From: Bacteroidaceae bacterium
Lineage (GTDB): Bacteria > Bacteroidota > Bacteroidia > Bacteroidales > Bacteroidaceae
DNA: 51,261 nt
Direction: 5' to 3'
Assembly: GCA_017935785.1 (NCBI GenBank)
Contig: JAGBGU010000055.1
Span: 1-51,261 of the forward strand
Under the pieces are notes generated by a model. That model was given only the letters and a program-made list of their open reading frames with translations, had not been told where the DNA came from and did not search any database. This document shows, one piece after another, positions 34,580 through 44,002 of this stretch (positions within the stretch are counted from its first letter, which is position 1; every line of letters starts with the position of its first letter). The position numbers and the translations under genes were made by a program.

Positions 34580-34587
34580 CAAAGTTA
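34580..34587 (-). promoter_or_regulatory. -7 element for the Big2 operon
   Basis: TAACTTTG on the minus strand. No clear -33 TTTG; the assignment rests on the -7 box alone. Confidence 0.4.
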
Positions 34588-34656
34588 GGAATTATTTTCC
34601 ATTTGAAAGAATAATGGCCTTATTTTTTCATAATATCGGTATTTTGGAGCAATAGA

Positions 34657-34718
34657 TTGCGATGGCCAACGCATGCCGTTGCGATGGCTGTTTCATGCTG
34701 TTGCGTTGGCCATCGCAA
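34657..34718. repeat. 17-bp perfect inverted repeat with a third partial copy
   Basis: TTGCGATGGCCAACGCA (34657-34673) and its exact complement (34702-34718) enclose another GTTGCGATGGC at 34678-34688. The arms are long enough for a stable cruciform or hairpin, without a U-run. Confidence 0.8.
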
Positions 34719-34778
34719 CACTATTTGTTGTGCTACGCACTATGCTGCAAAATCCGGAAAAATATGGCAGGAAAAACG

Positions 34779-34860
34779 AAGATAGCTTACTTGGGCCGAG
34801 GAGATAGCTATCTTGGCCCGAGAAGATTGCTTAGTTGGTCTGAGAAGATAGCTTCTCTAA
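34779..34860. repeat. 22-bp minisatellite, about 3.7 units
   Basis: Units AAGATAGCTTACTTGGGCCG(AG), GAGATAGCTATCTTGGCCCG(AG) and AAGATTGCTTAGTTGGTCTG(AG) start at 34779, 34801 and 34823, with a partial fourth at 34845. Confidence 0.8.
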
Positions 34861-34923
34861 AAATGGGATTTTTGGTATCCGCTGTAACGTGTATTAAGCA
34901 AATGGCTTGTGAGCATATTGTTC

Positions 34924-34959
34924 AAAAGGAGGGCGGACACATCGGTCCGCCCTCCTTTT
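34924..34959 (-). terminator. Terminator of the CoA-transferase gene
   Basis: AAAAGGAGGGCGGAC (34924-34938) pairs exactly with GTCCGCCCTCCTTTT (34945-34959), 24 bases beyond the stop on the minus strand. Confidence 0.85.
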
Positions 34960-34983
34960 ATCTTAGTGTCGTTATTTTATGTC

Positions 34984-36495
34984 TTACTTTATGTACTCTG
35001 CCAAGTCTGTCAAGCGCATATCGCCCTTGCGCAGGAAGGTGTCGTGCATGGCGAATGCGGCGCTGAGGGCATGCTGGGTATGGCCACCGTTCTTGCTGGC
35101 ATACTTCAGATAGTCCTGGAGCATGGGACGGTAGTCGGGATGAGCCACCTTGATGAGTTCCTGTGCCTTCTGCATATCGCTCTTGTGGCGGAGGTCTGCC
35201 ACACCGTACTCAGTGATGACAGCATCGATGAAGTGGTTGGTGTGGTCAATGTGGCTGGCAAAGGGAACAATGCTGCTGATGGCGCCTCCCTTGGTGGTGG
35301 ATCCGCAGGTGAAGATAGAGAGATAGGCATTGTTGGTAAAGTCTGCGCTTCCGCCAATACCGTTCATCATCTTGGTTCCGCAAATCTTGGTGCTGTTCAC
35401 ATGGCCGTAGATGTCCACCTCGATGGCGGTGTTCAGAGAGCAAACGCCGATGCGTGCGATAACCTCGGGGCAGTTGCTGATTTCAGAGGGGCGCACAACC
35501 AGTTTGTCCTTGAAGAAGTCCATGTTGTCATACACATCCTTCAGACATTCGTTGGTTACGGTGAGCGAACAGGTGGATGCGCTCAGTACGCGGCCCTGCT
35601 TCATCAGTCCTACGGGTGCATCCTGGAGCACCTCGGTATAGATGTTGAAGTTGGGAACCTCGGGGCACTGGCCCAACGCGCCCAACACAGCGTTGGCACC
35701 GCTTCCCACTCCGCTCTGCAGATTAAGGAAGGTTTTGGGGATGAGACCGCTGCGCAGGTTGGAGAGCAGGAAGTCTGCCACGTTCTGTCCAATCTGTGTA
35801 GTGATGGGGTCTGCATCCTTGAATCCGCGTGCCTCATCGGCTACGTCGCATTCGATAACGCCCACGATGCGGTCAGCATCCACCTCAATATAGGGCTTTC
35901 CGATGCGGTCGCTTGCCTTGGTTATCATGATGGGGGTGCGGAAGGGATGGTCTTCAATCTCGTACACATCGTGCATACCCATACTCTTTGGGCTGTGGAA
36001 CGCATTCAGCTCGATGATGATTCCGTTCTTTGCCAGACGGCAGACAGTGGGGCTGATACCGCCTGCAGCGGTCAGATAGATGTGGCATTTGCTACCCACC
36101 TTTTCAATGGCACAGGCTTCGATAATGGCCCAGTCAATCTGTCCCAGATAGCCCTGACGCAACTGTGTGGCCAGATTGGACAGGTTGAGGTCGCTATAAG
36201 CCATCTCGTTCTGGTTCACGCGCTTGCGGAAGTCGGCGTTAGTAGTGTAAGGGGTACGGAAATCGATTGCCTGTGCATTGGCAAGCATTCCGTCGCAGCT
36301 CTGTCCGGTACTTGCTCCGGAGAAGATGCTGATCTTGAAGGGACGGCCGGCAGCATGCTCGGCCTCGGCCTTCTTTGCAATCTCGGCAGGGGTACACTTG
36401 GGGGCTCCTGCGGGTGTGAATCCACTCAAACCGATGGACTGTCCGTTCTGGATAAGAGAAGCGGCCTCGGCTGCGGTGATTTTCTTGAATTCCAT
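34984..36495 (-). CDS. Acetyl-CoA hydrolase / succinyl-CoA:acetate CoA-transferase family
   Basis: 503 residues, full family length. Visible family blocks include the N-terminal LSGFTPAGAPKCTP, FSGASTGQSCDGML, the central LNLQSGVGSGANAVLGAL, then NIYTEVLQDAPVGL (probable catalytic Glu) and the C-terminal FITCG-like FTCGSTTKGGAISSIVPF with VITEYGVADLRHK. The cytosolic enzyme moves CoA between acetate and succinate (or another acid) and fits propionate/acetate-producing fermentation. It is monocistronic with its own terminator. Confidence 0.93.
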   Translation of the reverse strand: MEFKKITAAEAASLIQNGQSIGLSGFTPAGAPKCTPAEIAKKAEAEHAAGRPFKISIFSGASTGQSCDGMLANAQAIDFRTPYTTNADFRKRVNQNEMAYSDLNLSNLATQLRQGYLGQIDWAIIEACAIEKVGSKCHIYLTAAGGISPTVCRLAKNGIIIELNAFHSPKSMGMHDVYEIEDHPFRTPIMITKASDRIGKPYIEVDADRIVGVIECDVADEARGFKDADPITTQIGQNVADFLLSNLRSGLIPKTFLNLQSGVGSGANAVLGALGQCPEVPNFNIYTEVLQDAPVGLMKQGRVLSASTCSLTVTNECLKDVYDNMDFFKDKLVVRPSEISNCPEVIARIGVCSLNTAIEVDIYGHVNSTKICGTKMMNGIGGSADFTNNAYLSIFTCGSTTKGGAISSIVPFASHIDHTNHFIDAVITEYGVADLRHKSDMQKAQELIKVAHPDYRPMLQDYLKYASKNGGHTQHALSAAFAMHDTFLRKGDMRLTDLAEYIK

Positions 36496-36553
36496 AAGAC
36501 TTTTTTATTTATGAATGTTATGGTATATTATATATATAATGTATTCCAAAGCG

Positions 36554-36561
36554 CAAAGTTA
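36554..36561 (-). promoter_or_regulatory. -7 element for the CoA-transferase gene
   Basis: TAACTTTG on the minus strand, about 60 bases upstream of the ATG at 36495. The -33 element is not evident. Confidence 0.5.
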
Positions 36562-36614
36562 CATCAAATTTCAGCAATTAGCGGAGATTGTGCCTATTTT
36601 TTTGCCTAAAGTGT

Positions 36615-37202
36615 TTAAATGGAGCGTTTTCCGAACAGTTTTTCGTAATTTTTCCACATTTGTGCGGCTAAAGCAGCTACAGAAATGCCCCTAACTTGTG
36701 CAATGCGTTCATAGACGGAACGGACGGCTATGGGTTTATCATCCGTTTCCGTTAGCAGCAACTCGGGCGGACACAGCCTGACGGACTCTTCATTGAAGAA
36801 AGTACCGAACGACAGATACCATCCGTGCGCCGTAAGTTGGCGCATCTGCTCCGGTTTTCCGCGAAATCCGTGGCATATCCAGGGCATGGACGTACGGAGT
36901 TCCTTTTGCAGTGCAAGCATCTCGGCATGCGCCCTTACGCAATGGAGGATGAGCGGAGTTCGCAGTTCCTCACTAAGCTGTATCTGTTTCCTGAACACCC
37001 GCTCCTGTATGTCCCAAGAGGTTTGGCACAAGCGGTCCAACCCACATTCGCCCAACGCCATCCATTCCCGGCTGTACAGGAAGGTATAGTTCTCCTCTTC
37101 TGCAGCCTGGCAAGGATGTATGCCCCAGGAATGTACTCCTTGTTGGATTACAACTTCGCCCTGCAGGCTTTCGTGATGGGTATGGAAATCTATCAGTTTC
37201 AT
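36615..37202 (-). CDS. TatD-family metal-dependent hydrolase (short form)
   Basis: 195 residues, about 60 shorter than typical TatD. The ligand set of the amidohydrolase fold is still visible: HTH in DFHTHHES, Glu in ALGECGLD, His in LILHCVRAH, His in WICHGFRG, and Asp in LLLTETDDK. TatD proteins are 3'-5' DNases or related metal hydrolases. It is the last gene of the metK-led unit; its ATG overlaps the yidD stop by four bases. Confidence 0.88.
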   Translation of the reverse strand: MKLIDFHTHHESLQGEVVIQQGVHSWGIHPCQAAEEENYTFLYSREWMALGECGLDRLCQTSWDIQERVFRKQIQLSEELRTPLILHCVRAHAEMLALQKELRTSMPWICHGFRGKPEQMRQLTAHGWYLSFGTFFNEESVRLCPPELLLTETDDKPIAVRSVYERIAQVRGISVAALAAQMWKNYEKLFGKRSI

Positions 37203-37429
37203 GGTACGGGATCATATCCGTGTCCACCCCAGGGATGACAACGCAAGAGCCTTCTGAGAGCCAGATAAAGTCCTTTTACGGGACCGTGCTTTTGCAGCGC
37301 CTCTATGGCATATTGGCTGCAAGTGGGCGTAAACCGGCATGAGGGAGGGGTGAGCGGCGATATACAACGCTGGTAAAAACGGATTGGAAGGATGAGCAGG
37401 CGGCTCAATACTTCAGCAATGCTCTTCAT
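37199..37429 (-). CDS. yidD: Membrane-protein insertion efficiency factor YidD
   Basis: 76 residues with the family pattern [41 protein letters not shown] and the final [12 protein letters not shown]. YidD helps YidC insert inner-membrane proteins. It overlaps rnpA (17 bases) and tatD (4 bases), keeping the widespread rnpA-yidD order. Confidence 0.96.
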   Translation of the reverse strand: MKSIAEVLSRLLILPIRFYQRCISPLTPPSCRFTPTCSQYAIEALQKHGPVKGLYLALRRLLRCHPWGGHGYDPVP

Positions 37430-37793
37430 AGATACGCTGCAAAAGATTCTGGATTTTGGCGGTTACCACTTTGGTGGGAAACAGTTCGTTGCTCAGCCAC
37501 AAGAATGCTATGTTCATACCCTCCACCTTCATAGGTTCAAGTATGGACTTGTTAAGCCTGTAGGCTTCGCGAATCTGTCTTTTCACACGGTTCCGCAAAA
37601 CGGCACGCTTGAAATGGCGCTTTGAGACGGACACCAGAATTCTGAATCCCGGTGTCTGGGCAGGCATATAGACGGCACGAATAGGATAGGCGGCCATCGA
37701 ACGATGACCGCCTTGAAAAAGTTCCTCTATGGCAAGCTTGCTGCACAGCTTCTCATGCTTGCCCAAAGTATGTTTCTTAATCTTCTGTTCCAT
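37413..37793 (-). CDS. rnpA: Ribonuclease P protein component
   Basis: The start at 37793 gives [20 protein letters not shown], 126 residues; an ATG at 37808 adds five residues and is possible. The RNR motif is present in [18 protein letters not shown], with the central cleft [13 protein letters not shown]. The protein binds RNase P RNA and aids 5' maturation of tRNA. It overlaps the 3' end of hemD by 17 bases and yidD by 17, so all three are tightly coupled. Confidence 0.96.
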   Translation of the reverse strand: MEQKIKKHTLGKHEKLCSKLAIEELFQGGHRSMAAYPIRAVYMPAQTPGFRILVSVSKRHFKRAVLRNRVKRQIREAYRLNKSILEPMKVEGMNIAFLWLSNELFPTKVVTAKIQNLLQRIYEEHC

Positions 37794-38529
37794 TGTGACG
37801 GGCCACATAATCCTGCAAAGCGGCCGTTATGCTGGGGAATTGGGGAGACGGTGCTTCCAAGTCTACGCGCAGACCGGCTTCCTTGGCAGCCTTTGCCGTG
37901 GCGGGTCCGAAGGTGCCGATGGCCATATCGCCCTGCTGATAGTCGGGGAAGTTCTTGAACAGGGAGGATATTCCGCTGGGGCTAAAGAAAATGAGCATAT
38001 CATAGTCGAAAGCCTCGTCCTTACCGAAATCATTGCTGACGGTACGGAACATGACTGCCTCGCTATGGTCGAGTTTCTTTGCATCCAACAGGTTGGCAAA
38101 ATCGTCTGTGTGCTGGTCGCTCTGTGGCACAAAATATTTTTCATTCTTGTGCTTTATCATCAGGGGGATTATATCATCTATCTTTCCTGTGCTTCCGAAG
38201 AACACTTTACGCTTGCGGTACTGGACATACTTCTGGATATACAAAGATACCGTCTCGGTAATGCAGAAGTATTTCATGTCATCAGGTATGGCCACTCGCA
38301 TTTCCTTACATAGCTTAAAGAAATTGTCAATGGCATGGCGCGATGTGAATACCACGGCTGTATGATCCAGGATGGAAACTTTCTGCTGACGGAATTCTAC
38401 CGGTGTGAGGCTCTCTATTTTGATAAAGGGACGGAAAACAATTTCAACATCAAGTTTTCGCGCAATGTCAAAATAAGGAGATTTCTCAGAAGTAGGCTTA
38501 GGCTGTGAGACCAGAATCTTTTTTATCAT
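37777..38529 (-). CDS. hemD: Uroporphyrinogen-III synthase
   Basis: 250 residues with two alpha/beta domains; visible family features are VVFTSRHAIDNFFKLC, YFVPQSDQHTDDFANLL and the C-terminal DMLIFFSPSGISSLFKNFP and IGTFGPATAKAAKEAG. The enzyme closes and flips ring D of hydroxymethylbilane in haem and corrinoid synthesis. It lies seven bases after the DUF4271 gene and overlaps rnpA. No other haem gene is nearby. Confidence 0.9.
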   Translation of the reverse strand: MIKKILVSQPKPTSEKSPYFDIARKLDVEIVFRPFIKIESLTPVEFRQQKVSILDHTAVVFTSRHAIDNFFKLCKEMRVAIPDDMKYFCITETVSLYIQKYVQYRKRKVFFGSTGKIDDIIPLMIKHKNEKYFVPQSDQHTDDFANLLDAKKLDHSEAVMFRTVSNDFGKDEAFDYDMLIFFSPSGISSLFKNFPDYQQGDMAIGTFGPATAKAAKEAGLRVDLEAPSPQFPSITAALQDYVARHNGTED

Positions 38530-38536
38530 AAATGTC

Positions 38537-39556
38537 CTAAAATATTACAATCAGACTGTTTGTTAGTCGGGTTAATGTTATCCAAATGAGTACCATCGGG
38601 ATGATTTCCAAGGCGCAAAAGTACACAAAAAAATGGAATAGGCAATATAAATTGTTGAATAAAATGCGGAATGTCTTAAACAGCAGCAATGTTTTAACAA
38701 AAATAAACAAAATTAGAAGAATATAGAGAGCTTTGTAGGCTGAAATATTGAAATACACCAAAATCAAAAGGACAGGAAAAAGCAGAATCGTTTCTGTAAA
38801 AATAAGATAAGAATATGAATTCCCCCATTTTTTTTGTTTTATTTTGTCAAAAAAAATACAGTTCACAAAAGCATACAGGCCTTTTTTTATTCCAAAGAAC
38901 GAAAGAAAACAGATGATATAATACCCTATCAGGGTGTGCGGAGAAAGCTGGCCTAAAAAGAGCTGCAACGAATGTTGCGTATAACCATAAAAAATAAGGC
39001 TGTACATCAGACTCAGAATGGCTGTAGCAAAAAGGCCGTAGTAATCCTCCAAACTGGTTTTGGTCTCGTGTACCGATGCCGAATCGGCCATGTTCAAGAA
39101 CTCTTTTGTCCTAACGGTAAGGAAACGCCAAATATAACGGACCAGAAAAACCAGAAAAATAAAGCTGCAAAGCAGGGTTCCGGTTATCCATTCGTCGTTT
39201 CTGAGTTCATATGGCCTTGGTTCACCGCTGTATCCAGGCGTTTCGGCAATAATTTCGGGATGGAGAAGCGGGTTCTGGTAAAAATACCCCATAGTGTAGC
39301 ATTTCTGAATGCTGTCCAGTTGGGGTATAAGACTTTTTCCTCGTATTCCAGGCAGGTTCAGCGTATCGGGCCGACTGCTCAGAAAACGCTCCCTAGGGGG
39401 AAGGTTGGCCTGAATGGCAGAATCTAATTGCGAAGGGGTGGCATTTGGCATGCTTTGGGCTATCCGCCACACACTGAACGGGGCAGATGTGCCAGAGGCA
39501 CTGGCTGAATCTGCCGGTGCCTCCAGTTTCAGTGTGTCAATGCCACAAATGTTCAT
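38537..39556 (-). CDS. DUF4271 membrane protein
   Basis: 339 residues from MNICGIDTLKLEAP; an upstream in-frame ATG (39676) lies inside the LOG gene and is less likely. The first 150 residues are soluble and proline/serine-rich, followed by about six hydrophobic segments starting ITGTLLCSFIFLVFLVRYI and ending ALEIIPMVLIWITLTRL. DUF4271 is a Bacteroidales inner-membrane family of unknown function, often next to hemD. It overlaps the LOG gene by four bases (ATGA). Confidence 0.85.
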   Translation of the reverse strand: MNICGIDTLKLEAPADSASASGTSAPFSVWRIAQSMPNATPSQLDSAIQANLPPRERFLSSRPDTLNLPGIRGKSLIPQLDSIQKCYTMGYFYQNPLLHPEIIAETPGYSGEPRPYELRNDEWITGTLLCSFIFLVFLVRYIWRFLTVRTKEFLNMADSASVHETKTSLEDYYGLFATAILSLMYSLIFYGYTQHSLQLFLGQLSPHTLIGYYIICFLSFFGIKKGLYAFVNCIFFDKIKQKKWGNSYSYLIFTETILLFPVLLILVYFNISAYKALYILLILFIFVKTLLLFKTFRILFNNLYCLFHFFVYFCALEIIPMVLIWITLTRLTNSLIVIF

Positions 39557-40137
39557 ACGGCAGCGAATCTTCTTACATTGGTATCCCACAACGGAGTGGA
39601 AGTGGCCAGCTGGACAGCCTCCTCGGCAGTCTGCGCCACACGCCAGATCTGCAGATGCTCCTTGCGCATGAAGCATTCATCGGCAGAACGTTCCATTTGT
39701 GCCAGCAAAGCGTCATAATACCCGTTGGTGTTCAGTATGACAATTGGCTTAAGATAAAGTCCCAGCTGCTTCCATGTTACGAGTTCGAACAATTCGGCCA
39801 ATGTACCGCATCCGCCGGGCAGCACAATGGCGGCATCGCCCATCTCGCTCATCTTCTGCTGGCGGACGTGCATATCCGCTGTCTCAATAATTTCTGTCAT
39901 TCCTTGATGGCACCATCCTTCCTTTACCATAAAAGTGGGGATTATTCCGATTGCTTTTCCGCCGGCCTCAATACAACCGTCTGTACTGGCCTGCATCAGC
40001 CCCATATTGCCAGCGCCGTTGACAAGCGTAATACCTGCTTGGGCAAGCAAGCGTCCAACCTTGCGCGCCTCGGCCATATAGGAGGGATCTATCTTAGAGC
40101 TGCTTGCGCAGTAAACTGAAATCTTGCTGATTTCCAT
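39553..40137 (-). CDS. LOG-family protein (nucleotide 5'-monophosphate phosphoribohydrolase type)
   Basis: 194 residues of Rossmann fold with the LOG signature PGGxGTxxE in AIVLPGGCGTLAELFELVTW, and NGAGNMGLMQASTDG upstream. Plant and bacterial relatives release cytokinin bases from their nucleotides; others hydrolyse other nucleotide monophosphates. It begins three bases after the metK stop and overlaps DUF4271. Confidence 0.9.
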   Translation of the reverse strand: MEISKISVYCASSSKIDPSYMAEARKVGRLLAQAGITLVNGAGNMGLMQASTDGCIEAGGKAIGIIPTFMVKEGWCHQGMTEIIETADMHVRQQKMSEMGDAAIVLPGGCGTLAELFELVTWKQLGLYLKPIVILNTNGYYDALLAQMERSADECFMRKEHLQIWRVAQTAEEAVQLATSTPLWDTNVRRFAAV

Positions 40138-40140
40138 GTT

Positions 40141-41436
40141 CTACAGATTGAAGTGTTTTTTTATGGTGTCCACATAGTCCAGCTTCTCCCAGGTAAAGAG
40201 TTCCACCTCTACGCATTTCTTTCCGCAGTTGTAGTTGGATTCGAAAACTTTGGTCACCCAACGGGGTTCGCGGCCCATATGTCCATAGGCTGCAGTCTCT
40301 TCGTAGATGGGGTTACGGAGTTTCAGACGCTGTTCGATGGCGTATGGGCGAAGGTCAAAGATTTCCTTTATCTTACCTGCTATTTCACCGTCTGTCATTT
40401 CTACGTGCGAATGACCATAGGTGTTTACATAAATGCTGACCGGCTCTGCCACACCAATGGCATAACTCAGCTGCACCAACATTTCATCGGCCACTCCGGC
40501 CGCCACCATATTCTTGGCAATGTGGCGTGCGGCATAAGCTGCGCTGCGGTCTACCTTAGAAGGGTCTTTTCCGCTGAATGCGCCGCCGCCGTGGGCTCCC
40601 TTTCCTCCGTAGGTGTCCACGATTATCTTGCGCCCGGTAAGGCCGGTGTCGCCGTGGGGACCTCCGATAACGAACTTGCCGGTAGGATTAACATGATAAG
40701 TGATACTGTCATTGAAGAGCTGCAGAACCTTGGGACTGTGGATACCGGCCAAGACACGCGGCATAAGAATGTGAATTACATCATAGCGAATCTGCTCAAG
40801 CATTTGTCGATCCGCTTCAAGTTGAGCCTCGGGCGTATTGTCGGCCGGGCAAATGAAATCATCGTGCTGCGTACTGACCACAATGGTATCTATGCGTACC
40901 GGAGTGTCATTGTCATCGTATTCAATGGTTACCTGACTCTTGGCATCGGGGCGCAAATACGTCATATCCTTTCCTTCGCGGCGAATTTCCGCCAACACTT
41001 GCAGCAGACGGTGGGAGAGATCCAGAGAAAGAGGCATGTAGTTCTCTGTCTCAATGGTGGCATACCCGAACATCATTCCCTGATCCCCGGCTCCCTGCTC
41101 CTCCTTGTTCTGACGGTCCACACCGCGATTGATGTCGCCGCTCTGTTCGTGAATAGCAGAGAAGACTCCACAAGAATTCCCTTCGAACATATACTCGCTC
41201 TTGGTATATCCGATGCGGTTTATCACCTCGCGTGCAATACGTTGAAGATCAACATAGGCTTGTGTCTTTATCTCACCGGCCAGCACCACCTGTCCGGTAG
41301 TCACCAACGTTTCGCAAGCCACCTTTGATTCGGGGTCAAAAGCCAGCAGTTTGTCCAGTACAGCATCGCTGATTTGGTCGGCCACCTTGTCGGGGTGACC
41401 TTCAGAAACAGATTCGGAAGTAAATAAATAACCCAT
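40141..41436 (-). CDS. metK: S-adenosylmethionine synthetase
   Basis: 431 residues, slightly longer than the E. coli enzyme, as is usual in Bacteroidales. Signatures: [52 protein letters not shown] and [19 protein letters not shown]. It makes S-adenosylmethionine from methionine and ATP in the cytosol. A consensus promoter and a SAM-II-like aptamer lie upstream, so expression is probably repressed by its product. First gene of a seven-gene unit ending with tatD. Confidence 0.98.
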   Translation of the reverse strand: MGYLFTSESVSEGHPDKVADQISDAVLDKLLAFDPESKVACETLVTTGQVVLAGEIKTQAYVDLQRIAREVINRIGYTKSEYMFEGNSCGVFSAIHEQSGDINRGVDRQNKEEQGAGDQGMMFGYATIETENYMPLSLDLSHRLLQVLAEIRREGKDMTYLRPDAKSQVTIEYDDNDTPVRIDTIVVSTQHDDFICPADNTPEAQLEADRQMLEQIRYDVIHILMPRVLAGIHSPKVLQLFNDSITYHVNPTGKFVIGGPHGDTGLTGRKIIVDTYGGKGAHGGGAFSGKDPSKVDRSAAYAARHIAKNMVAAGVADEMLVQLSYAIGVAEPVSIYVNTYGHSHVEMTDGEIAGKIKEIFDLRPYAIEQRLKLRNPIYEETAAYGHMGREPRWVTKVFESNYNCGKKCVEVELFTWEKLDYVDTIKKHFNL

Positions 41437-41521
41437 AATTAATGTATTTATATAATGAATAATAATTAATAATGGGAAAGAGTTTGGGGTAACAATGCAG
41501 TCAAGTCGTCAGACTTATTTT

Positions 41522-41567
41522 TTTAGCATTTTTTTTAGTGGTTGCAAGCAGCCCAAATCTATCCACA
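41522..41567 (-). ncRNA. SAM-II-like riboswitch aptamer upstream of metK
   Basis: On the minus strand GTGG (41566-41563) and CCAC (41541-41538) close a P1 helix around a loop ending GCTTGCAA. They are followed by an A-rich segment and AAATGCTAAA, where AAAT can pair with ATTT of the loop to give the P2 pseudoknot of SAM-II. The layout (TTGCAA, P1 3' strand, A-rich linker, GCTAAA) matches my memory of SAM-II. It begins about 10 nt after the predicted start and lies about 85 nt before the metK ATG. Confidence 0.68.
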
Positions 41568-41583
41568 TTTTTGTTTTCGGCTG

Positions 41584-41613
41584 CAAAGGTACTACAAAAA
41601 ATTCTATTGGCAA
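41584..41613 (-). promoter_or_regulatory. metK promoter
   Basis: On the minus strand TTG (41613-41611), 19 bases, TACCTTTG (41591-41584). Confidence 0.7.
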
Positions 41614-41622
41614 GCAAAACAC

Positions 41623-41667
41623 CCCCCTTTTCATGCCAATCATTTACTTGACAACATGAAAAGGGGG
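41623..41667 (-). terminator. Terminator of the uppP-truB-queA-folK unit
   Basis: CCCCCTTTTCATG (41623-41635) and CATGAAAAGGGGG (41655-41667) are exact complements, 36 bases past the folK stop. The tail on the minus strand is TGTTTTG. Confidence 0.7.
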
Positions 41668-41702
41668 ATGACGGATGGCTTTCCTCCTTAATACGTTTAC
41701 CC

Positions 41703-42125
41703 CTAAAGGTCCGTTTCTGACTTTAGAATCTCCTGCAACAGAGTCATTACAAACCCACGTTCCTTCATGCGCGGATGAGGAAGAATGAGCGTTTCATCGC
41801 AGATTTCCACATCGTCATACATCAGCAAATCTATGTCAATGATGCGGTCCTGATAAATTCCGTCTACAGTTTTGTTCTTACGGCCCATAAGCTGTTCAAT
41901 GGCCTGGGCTTCTTCCAGACATCGGTGGGGCGAGAAATGGGTATGTATAAGACACACCGCATTGATAAACTTGTTATCGGACTGGAAACCGACAGGCTCA
42001 GTCTCAATGAAAGTTGAGGTTCTGTAGACAGTCCCCATACGTTCGTCAATCAACTCTATGGCCTTCTGTATATTCTCGATACGGTTGCCCAGGTTGCTGC
42101 CCAGGCTAAGATACAGTTTGTGCAT
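41703..42125 (-). CDS. folK: 2-amino-4-hydroxy-6-hydroxymethyldihydropteridine diphosphokinase
   Basis: 140 residues, within the HPPK size range. Family motifs: LYLSLGSNLGNRIENIQKAI at the start, a VYRTSTFIETEPVGF segment, the metal-binding DRIIDIDLLMYDD, and LILPHPRMKERGFV. It phosphorylates the pterin precursor of folate. It begins four bases after queA stops and ends the operon; the hairpin at 41623-41667 follows. Confidence 0.96.
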   Translation of the reverse strand: MHKLYLSLGSNLGNRIENIQKAIELIDERMGTVYRTSTFIETEPVGFQSDNKFINAVCLIHTHFSPHRCLEEAQAIEQLMGRKNKTVDGIYQDRIIDIDLLMYDDVEICDETLILPHPRMKERGFVMTLLQEILKSETDL

Positions 42126-42129
42126 AAGC

Positions 42130-43233
42130 TCAGTCTTTTACAATTAGCATGGCATCGCCGTAAGTACCAAAGCGATAACGGTTGTTAGGATCGTTCTCAT
42201 TATATCTTAATGCCTCGCGATACGCTTTCATAACCAAATCGTATCCGCCATAGGCACAGGTAAGCATTAGCAATGTACTGTAAGGCATATAGAAATTGGC
42301 CACCATGGCATCAGCCAGACAGAAGTCATAAGGGGGGAAAATAAACTTGTTTGTCCAGCCGTCATATTCCTTCAGACGGTTATCCGCACTGACGGCAGTC
42401 TCCAACGCGCGCTGTACCGTTGTGCCGACGGCAACTATGCGGTGTCCGTTTTCCTTTGCTCCGTTTATGATGTCGCACGCTTCTGCCCCGACATGCATTT
42501 CCTCGCTGTCCATCTTGTGCTTGCTCAGGTCTTCCACATCAATGTCACGGAAATTACCCAGTCCGCAATGCATGGTAACGTATGCGCTTTCTATGCCTTT
42601 AATCTCCATCATCTTCATAAGCTGAGGCGAGAAATGCAACCCGGACGCCGGTGCGGTAACAGCGCCTTCGTTCTTGGCAAAGATACACTGGAAGTTCTCC
42701 AAATCTTCAGGTGTAGCAGGGCGTTTGATGATTTCCTTTGGCAGTGGAGCCTCGCCCAAAGCGTAAAGCGTGCGTTTGAACTCTTCGTGAGGGCCATCGT
42801 AAAGGAATCTCAAAGTGCGGCCACGGCTGGTGGTATTGTCTATGACCTCTGCCACCATTGAATCATCTTCGCCAAAGTACAGTTTGTTTCCGATTCTGAT
42901 TTTGCGTGCAGGATCAACCAATACATCCCATAGGCGCATTTCCTTGTTCAGTTCGCGCAAAAGAAACACTTCTATCCTGGCACCAGTCTTTTCCTTGTTA
43001 CCGTACAGGCGTGCCGGGAACACCTTTGTGTCGTTAAATACAAACACGTCCTTTTCATCAAAATAATCAAGGATGTTACGGAAGGATTCCCTGTGCTCTA
43101 TCACGCCGCTCTTAGCATGAACCACCATTAACCGACAGTCATCGCGGAATGGTGCGGGCTCCTGTGCAATACGTGTCTCTAATGACTTTTTGGCAGTCTG
43201 TTCGGGGAAAGGATTGAATTCTGAAAGCTTCAT
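42130..43233 (-). CDS. queA: S-adenosylmethionine:tRNA ribosyltransferase-isomerase
   Basis: 367 residues. Family features: [42 protein letters not shown] and the C-terminal FNLPGS-like [15 protein letters not shown]. QueA adds the cyclopentenediol group of epoxyqueuosine using S-adenosylmethionine. It lies 11 bases after truB and 4 before folK. Two other tRNA modification genes (truB, miaB) are close by. Confidence 0.96.
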   Translation of the reverse strand: MKLSEFNPFPEQTAKKSLETRIAQEPAPFRDDCRLMVVHAKSGVIEHRESFRNILDYFDEKDVFVFNDTKVFPARLYGNKEKTGARIEVFLLRELNKEMRLWDVLVDPARKIRIGNKLYFGEDDSMVAEVIDNTTSRGRTLRFLYDGPHEEFKRTLYALGEAPLPKEIIKRPATPEDLENFQCIFAKNEGAVTAPASGLHFSPQLMKMMEIKGIESAYVTMHCGLGNFRDIDVEDLSKHKMDSEEMHVGAEACDIINGAKENGHRIVAVGTTVQRALETAVSADNRLKEYDGWTNKFIFPPYDFCLADAMVANFYMPYSTLLMLTCAYGGYDLVMKAYREALRYNENDPNNRYRFGTYGDAMLIVKD

Positions 43234-43244
43234 TTGGTGAGATT

Positions 43245-43967
43245 TTATTTGTCGTCTTGGATGTTATTTGTCTCAATGGTTTGTTTGTCCAGCCATTCCT
43301 GGAAATCTTCTATATGCATACAATCGGCTACGCACACGTCTCCTACCCTTGTACGGCGCAAGGCTGTCAGATGCGCGCCGCTCTGCAAGGCTGTTCCGAT
43401 ATCGCGTGCCAGAGCGCGTATATAAGTGCCCTTACTGCACACAACGCGTATGGTCGCCTGCATGGTTTCCGGATCGAATTGCTGCAATTCTATCTCGTCA
43501 ATGACCAGAATCTTAGGCTTGATGTTTACTTCCTTGCCCTTCCTGGCCAAGTCGTACGCCCGTTTGCCGTCAACCTTGCAGGCAGAATACGAAGGCGGCA
43601 CTTGTTCTATGCGGCCGACAAATTTCGCCAACGCCTCTTCTATGGCATTTTGGGTAATATGTCCGGTAGGATAAGTTGCATCAACGGAGGTTTCCAAGTC
43701 AAAGGAAGGCGTAGTGGCTCCTAACTGCAAGGTAGCCACATACTCTTTGGTATGCGCCTGGAGCTCATCAATCCGCTTGGTGGCTTTTCCCGTGCAGACG
43801 GTAAGCAGTCCGGTTGCCAGAGGGTCCAACGTACCTGCATGGCCAACCTTAAGTTTCTTTATGCCCAGTTTTTTACATAGTGTCCATCTGACTTTTGCAA
43901 CCAGATTGAACGAGGTCCATGTATAGGGCTTGTCAAAATACAGAACTTCTCCCTTGATGAAATCCAT
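43245..43967 (-). CDS. truB: tRNA pseudouridine-55 synthase
   Basis: 240 residues, short because the C-terminal PUA-like domain of many TruB proteins is absent, as is common in Bacteroidota. The catalytic block [16 protein letters not shown] with the nucleophilic Asp is intact, as are YEGGT-like [20 protein letters not shown] and [12 protein letters not shown]. It isomerises U55 in the T-loop of tRNAs. Confidence 0.96.
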   Translation of the reverse strand: MDFIKGEVLYFDKPYTWTSFNLVAKVRWTLCKKLGIKKLKVGHAGTLDPLATGLLTVCTGKATKRIDELQAHTKEYVATLQLGATTPSFDLETSVDATYPTGHITQNAIEEALAKFVGRIEQVPPSYSACKVDGKRAYDLARKGKEVNIKPKILVIDEIELQQFDPETMQATIRVVCSKGTYIRALARDIGTALQSGAHLTALRRTRVGDVCVADCMHIEDFQEWLDKQTIETNNIQDDK

Positions 43968-44002
43968 AGATGCGTTTTACTGTCTTTTTATGTTCTTTTG
44001 GT

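Larger units (their letters stand above)
41437..41702. other. metK leader and folK terminator region
   Basis: It contains the metK promoter (41584-41613), the SAM-II-like aptamer (41522-41567), a small AAGTC-TGAC-GACTT hairpin (about 41502-41515) and the folK terminator (41623-41667). No gene is seen. Confidence 0.7.

Noticed and set aside
34909..36609. Long plus-strand open frame opposite the CoA-transferase gene
   Set aside because: It is the antisense shadow of a clearly conserved gene; similar long shadows oppose typA (12947-14239), the peptidase (24209-25435) and GH84 (25620-26753).
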